From contig SRJI02000008.1 of assembly GCA_005473895.2 (NCBI GenBank), positions 1 through 64,000 on the forward strand: a stretch of 64,000 nucleotides of DNA, given 5' to 3'. The notes under the pieces were generated by a model. The model was not told the origin of the DNA and ran no database searches. It saw nothing but the letters and a program-made list of their open reading frames with translations. The position numbers were made by a program, and so were the translations under genes. Source of the stretch: Carideicomes alvinocaridis (GTDB lineage: Bacteria > Pseudomonadota > Alphaproteobacteria > Rhodobacterales > Rhodobacteraceae). Below are positions 60,808 through 64,000 of this stretch, in pieces; position 1 is the stretch's first letter; every line of letters begins with the position of its first letter.

Positions 60808-60835
60808 AACATAAGCCAATGCTGCGGCTGCACAA
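60808..60835 (-). promoter_or_regulatory. Possible promoter of the DUF1127-sRNA transcript
   Basis: On the minus strand TTGTGC (60830-60835) and TATGTT (60808-60813) are 16 bp apart, about 60 bp upstream of the DUF1127 start. A stress-sigma promoter may also be present but I cannot decide it by eye. Confidence 0.35.
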
Positions 60836-60897
60836 TGGACTAATCGGCAACGCTGCCATGCGGCAAATGCATACGTAATACTGACCTTTCTTCAATC

Positions 60898-60918
60898 TTT
60901 GCCCAAATGCTGGGCAAA
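60898..60918. repeat. 8-bp inverted repeat in the gene-poor region
   Basis: TTTGCCCA and TGGGCAAA around a 5-base loop form a perfect hairpin upstream of the DUF1127 promoter. No adjoining T-run beyond the arms; could be an operator or an old terminator. Confidence 0.5.
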
Positions 60919-61824
60919 TGCCCCTCGGCTTCGCCTCCGATCCTGCGCTTTCGAGGATGATGGCTGAAACTGCACTATCCGTGGGCGGAAGTGCCGTTTT
61001 GGCAGGCTGATTCTCTACATCTAGAGTTCCGCAAGGGAAGCTTCTGGCTTCCGTCGGGGCAGTCCGGAGGCGCCCGATCCGAGTCGCGCGGTCGCCTCCG
61101 CCGATCGTGGGGCCCCGTATCACCCACCTCCAGGATTGCCGCGCTGCGGCATGGCGAGGCGCCGGGTCCTCCCTGTCGCATGTCGGTGCCGCGCCGAGCG
61201 GCCTCGCGCGCGCGGGCCCGGGGAGAGGTCCGCTTTACCCTCCACCAAGGCCGAGACAGGGCGGACCTGGGACTTCATGGCGCCCTCTGGACCCAAGCCG
61301 CCGCCGCCGATTCCCTTTCAGCCGCCCCCTCGCGGTCCGAATCACGAAGCGTTTACCTGTGAATCCTAGTGGATTCGGCTAGAAAGGAGGGGGCGACAGG
61401 CCGGGCAACCTATCCCCAAGGATGATTTTGCCCAGCCTGTGAAGAACTTTTTTCGGGAAATCATGGCGCTACGGCAGAAAGCGCAAGAAACCACACCATA
61501 TTGCGTAAAATTTACAAAGCTTAGCTATACCTAGTGCTCAAGTTCTGTGGATAAGTCGGTGGATCGCTCGGGATTCCGTGTTGAAACCTGCTCTGGTTCC
61601 ATGAAGTTCCAAGAAAGGGTTTGATTTCCCGGACCCGCCGTGGCAATCATTGAACCACGATGAGGACGGGAACACGGGGCACCCAAAGAACCCCGAAACA
61701 ATCCCAAGTCAGGTTTCATACAGGCACCCGCTTCATCGGAACAAAGAGATCCGGCGCGCGAGCGAGCAGACATCCCCCCAGGTGGCGCGCGCAGTCGGAC
61801 TTCCCGCAAAGTGCGGGACGAGGG

Positions 61825-61860
61825 CGGCGGATTGGGCAGTGGCAGCAGCTCAATCCGCCG
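61825..61860 (+). promoter_or_regulatory. Strong hairpin with T-rich tail in the mraZ leader
   Basis: CGGCGGATTG (61825-61834) pairs perfectly with CAATCCGCCG (61851-61860), followed by TTTCGTTT. It ends 58 bp before the mraZ start. It is either a terminator that protects the dcw cluster from upstream transcription or an attenuator in the mraZ leader. Confidence 0.6.
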
Positions 61861-61918
61861 TTTCGTTTGAGAAGGGCAGTGTTTTCAACGGGGGGCAGGC
61901 AGCAAGGATCCGGGGACA

Positions 61919-62416
61919 GTGGATCTGAGTTTCAGAGGCGAGTTCATCCAGAAGGTGGACGCAAAGGGGCGGATGTCGATTCCCGCCGCCTATCGCCATG
62001 TGCTCCAGGACGGCGACCCCGCCTATCCCGCGAACGCCGCCCGGATGGTCATCCTCTACGGCCCCCACCTCAAGAATTGCCTGCACGCCTACACGATCGA
62101 CGCGATGGCCGAGATCGAGCGCGACATCAAGGCGCTGCCCCGCGGCTCCGACCAGCGCAAATGGGCCAGCCGCCTGATCCTCGGCAAGTCGATGGAAGCC
62201 GAGGTCGACCGTGACGGGCGCATCATCCTGCCCAAGGAACGGCGCGAACAGATCGGCCTCGAGGGCGAGGCGCTGATGATTGCCATGGGCGACTATTTCG
62301 AGATCTGGAACAAGGCCACCTATGAGGCCGAGGACGAGGCAGAGATGCTCGATTATCTCGAGAAGCAGGACAAGAACTTCGATCCGCTCACCCTTCTGGA
62401 CGGCGCGGGAGGCTGA
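61919..62416 (+). CDS. mraZ: MraZ, transcriptional regulator of the dcw cluster
   Basis: 165 residues with two AbrB-like repeats: FRGEFIQKVDAKGRMSIPAAYRHVL and later EAEVDRDGRIILPKERREQIGLEGEALMIAMGDYFEIW. MraZ forms rings and represses its own operon. Start is GTG at 61919 (GGGG a few bases upstream). The C-terminus is longer than in E. coli, as usual for alphaproteobacteria. Confidence 0.92.
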   Translation: MDLSFRGEFIQKVDAKGRMSIPAAYRHVLQDGDPAYPANAARMVILYGPHLKNCLHAYTIDAMAEIERDIKALPRGSDQRKWASRLILGKSMEAEVDRDGRIILPKERREQIGLEGEALMIAMGDYFEIWNKATYEAEDEAEMLDYLEKQDKNFDPLTLLDGAGG

Positions 62417-62419
62417 GAG

Positions 62420-63415
62420 ATGGCCGCGGCTGCCAGGAACATCGCCGATGCCCCTCATGTCCCCGTCCTGCTGCGCCCGCTGATCCGCGAAGTCTCTCCG
62501 GTCTTTGGCACCTGGCTCGACGGGACTTTCGGGGCGGGCGGCTATGCGCGCGCGCTGCTGGAGGCGGGGGCCGACAAGGTGATCGGCGTGGACCGCGACC
62601 CGGCGGTCTTCGAGATGGCCGCGGGCTGGGCCGGGGACTACGGCGACCGGCTGGAACTGGTGCGCGGCACCTTCTCGCATCTCGACGATTACGCACACGA
62701 GCTCGACGGGGTGGTGCTGGATCTCGGCGTCTCCTCCATGCAGATCGACCAGGCGGAGCGCGGGTTCTCCTTCCAGAAGGACGGCCCGCTCGACATGCGG
62801 ATGAGCCAGGAAGGCCCGAGCGCCGCCGACATCGTCAACGAGGCGGGCGAGGCGGAGATCGCCGACATCCTCTTCCGCTACGGCGAGGAACGCGCCTCGC
62901 GCCGGATCGCCAAGGCGATTGTCCGCGAGCGGGCGCTGGAGCCGATCACCACCACGCTGCGGCTCGCCGGGATCATCGAATCCTGCCTGCCGCGCCAGAA
63001 GCCGGGCCAGATGCACCCGGCCACCCGCAGCTTCCAGGCGCTGCGCATCGCGGTGAACGCGGAATACGAAGAGCTCTACCAGGGGCTGATGGCGGCGGAG
63101 CGGGCGCTGAAGCCGGGCGGGTTGCTGGCGGTGGTCACCTTCCACTCGGTCGAGGACCGCATGGTCAAGCGCTTCATCCAGTCGCGCGCCGGACGCACCG
63201 GCCGGGCCAACCGCTTCGCCCCGGAGGTGGAGCAGGACGCGCCGCGCTTCGAGCAGGTCACGCGCAAGGCCGTGGGGCCCGACCCGGAGGAGCTGGAGGA
63301 GAACCCGCGCGCGCGGTCCGCCAAGCTGCGTGTCGCGCGCCGGACGGAGGCGCCGGCCGGAGAGATCGGCGCCAGGGAAATCGGAATGCCTGAGATCGGG
63401 AGACAGGGATCATGA
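62420..63415 (+). CDS. rsmH: 16S rRNA (cytosine(1402)-N4)-methyltransferase
   Basis: 331 residues. [49 protein letters not shown] holds the SAM-binding GxGG motif, with [19 protein letters not shown] and the C-terminal [15 protein letters not shown], all RsmH signatures. It methylates C1402 in the ribosomal P site. It begins 3 bp after mraZ and overlaps ftsL by 4 bp. Confidence 0.96.
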   Translation: MAAAARNIADAPHVPVLLRPLIREVSPVFGTWLDGTFGAGGYARALLEAGADKVIGVDRDPAVFEMAAGWAGDYGDRLELVRGTFSHLDDYAHELDGVVLDLGVSSMQIDQAERGFSFQKDGPLDMRMSQEGPSAADIVNEAGEAEIADILFRYGEERASRRIAKAIVRERALEPITTTLRLAGIIESCLPRQKPGQMHPATRSFQALRIAVNAEYEELYQGLMAAERALKPGGLLAVVTFHSVEDRMVKRFIQSRAGRTGRANRFAPEVEQDAPRFEQVTRKAVGPDPEELEENPRARSAKLRVARRTEAPAGEIGAREIGMPEIGRQGS

Positions 63416-63759
63416 GGTCGTTTCTCTTTGTTCTGACCGCGCTGTCGGTCATCGCGCTGGCCTTCTGGGCCTACCGCGAGAACTATGCCACGCAGGAGGC
63501 GCTGTCGGAGACGGAGCATCTTCAGCGCGAGATCGGGCAGGCCCGGGCCAAGCTGGGCGTGCTGCGCGCCGAATGGGCCTATCTCAACCGGCCCGACCGG
63601 CTGCAGGAGCTGGCCAACCTCAACTTCGACCGGCTGGGCCTGATGCCGCTGCATCCCGACCAGTTCGGCCGCACCGACCAGGTGGCCTATCCGCCGCAAC
63701 CCAAGTTCGAGATCGTCAACCCGATCGACGTCTCCACCATGGCGGGAGAGGGCCAATGA
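63412..63759 (+). CDS. ftsL: Cell division protein FtsL-like
   Basis: 115 residues, one N-terminal membrane helix ([22 protein letters not shown]) and a periplasmic coiled coil ([35 protein letters not shown]), as expected for FtsL, which links to FtsB and FtsI in the divisome. Assignment rests on position between rsmH and ftsI and on topology. Confidence 0.88.
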   Translation: MRSFLFVLTALSVIALAFWAYRENYATQEALSETEHLQREIGQARAKLGVLRAEWAYLNRPDRLQELANLNFDRLGLMPLHPDQFGRTDQVAYPPQPKFEIVNPIDVSTMAGEGQ

Positions 63760-64000
63760 TCCGCACGCCGCTGCGCCCGCTCGCCCGTATCCTCGACGCC
63801 CGCCAGCGCGGCGAGAATCCCGATGCCATCGAGCGCGAGAACATCCGCATTCGCCACGAGCAGATGCGCGACCGCGCCCGCGCCCGCGCCGAGGGGCGGC
63901 TGCTGGTGCTGGGTCTGCTGTTCCTGTGCTGCTACCTGACCATCGGTGCCCGCATGGGCCTGATGGCCGCATCCGAGCCGGAAGAGCCGCGCACCCGCAC
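63756..64000 (+). CDS. ftsI: Septal transpeptidase FtsI (PBP3), N-terminal part
   Basis: Starts at ATG 63756, overlapping ftsL by 4 bp, and runs off the window. The visible 81 residues have a basic cytoplasmic tail ([40 protein letters not shown]) and the membrane helix LLVLGLLFLCCYLTIGARMGLM. Gene order identifies it as the class B penicillin-binding protein of division. Confidence 0.85.
   Translation, partial: MIRTPLRPLARILDARQRGENPDAIERENIRIRHEQMRDRARARAEGRLLVLGLLFLCCYLTIGARMGLMAASEPEEPRTR

Larger units (their letters stand above)
60840..61918. other. Gene-poor region between DUF1127 and the dcw cluster
   Basis: About 1.08 kb with no gene I can support; open frames at 60991-61380 (plus) lack family signatures and start signals. 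The segment 61440-61700 is less GC-rich than its flanks. It has one consensus DnaA box (TGTGGATAA, 61546-61554) and a hairpin at 61825-61860. I looked for the RNase P RNA, often placed before mraZ in alphaproteobacteria, and did not find its core motifs. The mraZ promoter should lie here. Confidence 0.5.

Noticed and set aside
61546-61554. Chromosomal origin of replication marked by a DnaA box
   Set aside because: Only one consensus box was seen, without clustering, AT-rich unwinding element or dnaA/parAB neighbours.
60840-61900. RNase P RNA gene before mraZ
   Set aside because: Expected from gene order in some alphaproteobacteria, but the conserved RNase P core motifs were not found on either strand.

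Overview
The window reads as GC-rich DNA of an alphaproteobacterium of the Rhodobacteraceae (Roseobacter-type). Supporting evidence is the start of a dcw division cluster with alphaproteobacterial proteins (mraZ-rsmH-ftsL-ftsI), a DUF1127 gene followed by CCUCCUCCC-loop small RNAs of the CcsR/cuckoo type known from Rhodobacter, RepB-type partition sites matching the repABC pattern GTTNNNNGCNNNNAAC, and a GcvT-GcvH-GcvP operon behind a tandem glycine riboswitch.

The window has two halves that meet at a tRNA-Gln gene (33658-33732). Positions 1-33657 are accessory DNA, most simply an integrated element of plasmid ancestry. A large tyrosine recombinase starts directly at the tRNA 3' end. Behind it lie a parB gene and a truncated parA fused by an apparent deletion, five perfect copies of one 16-bp parS-like palindrome scattered over about 21 kb, a five-unit 21-bp iteron array, several toxin-antitoxin loci (VapBC, PrlF-YhaV, an MqsRA-like pair, an orphan DUF2384 antitoxin), and gene remnants. 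The far end of the element is outside the window.

The element carries three cargo blocks. A nickel/cobalt-type block (9.7-13.2 kb) has HupE, a membrane anchor protein, a His-rich periplasmic protein, an RcnR/FrmR-like repressor and an MFS exporter with a His-rich tail. A divergent block (13.3-18.0 kb) has a bacterial ubiquitin-like conjugation operon (multiubiquitin protein, E2, JAB-E1 fusion, DUF6527) facing a sigma-like protein, an acidic protein and an ImmA/IrrE metallopeptidase; both directions share an operator-like motif. A Zn/Cd/Cu block (18.1-28.2 kb) has CDF, DUF411, ZntA, ZIP, L,D-transpeptidase, M23 peptidase, SCO-PCuAC-SCO, MerR and YnfA; two of its promoters have the 19-bp spacer typical of MerR control and share half-sites with the merR leader.

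Positions 33.7-64.0 kb look like ordinary chromosome: an esterase, a phosphodiesterase, a complete oligopeptide-type ABC importer, a CocE/NonD hydrolase, cytochrome c, a ketopantoate-reductase relative, DUF2254, a gamma-glutamylcyclotransferase-like protein, an Rrf2 regulator, the glycine-cleavage operon, pyruvate carboxylase, a BLUF photoreceptor, uvrD, DUF1127 with its sRNA array, a gene-poor kilobase, and the start of the dcw cluster.

The most interesting items are the divergent ubiquitin-like/sigma/ImmA locus with its shared operator and frameshifted modifier gene, the 14-hairpin CcsR-like array with a 142-bp period, the dispersed parS copies with two inside parB itself, and the iteron array.
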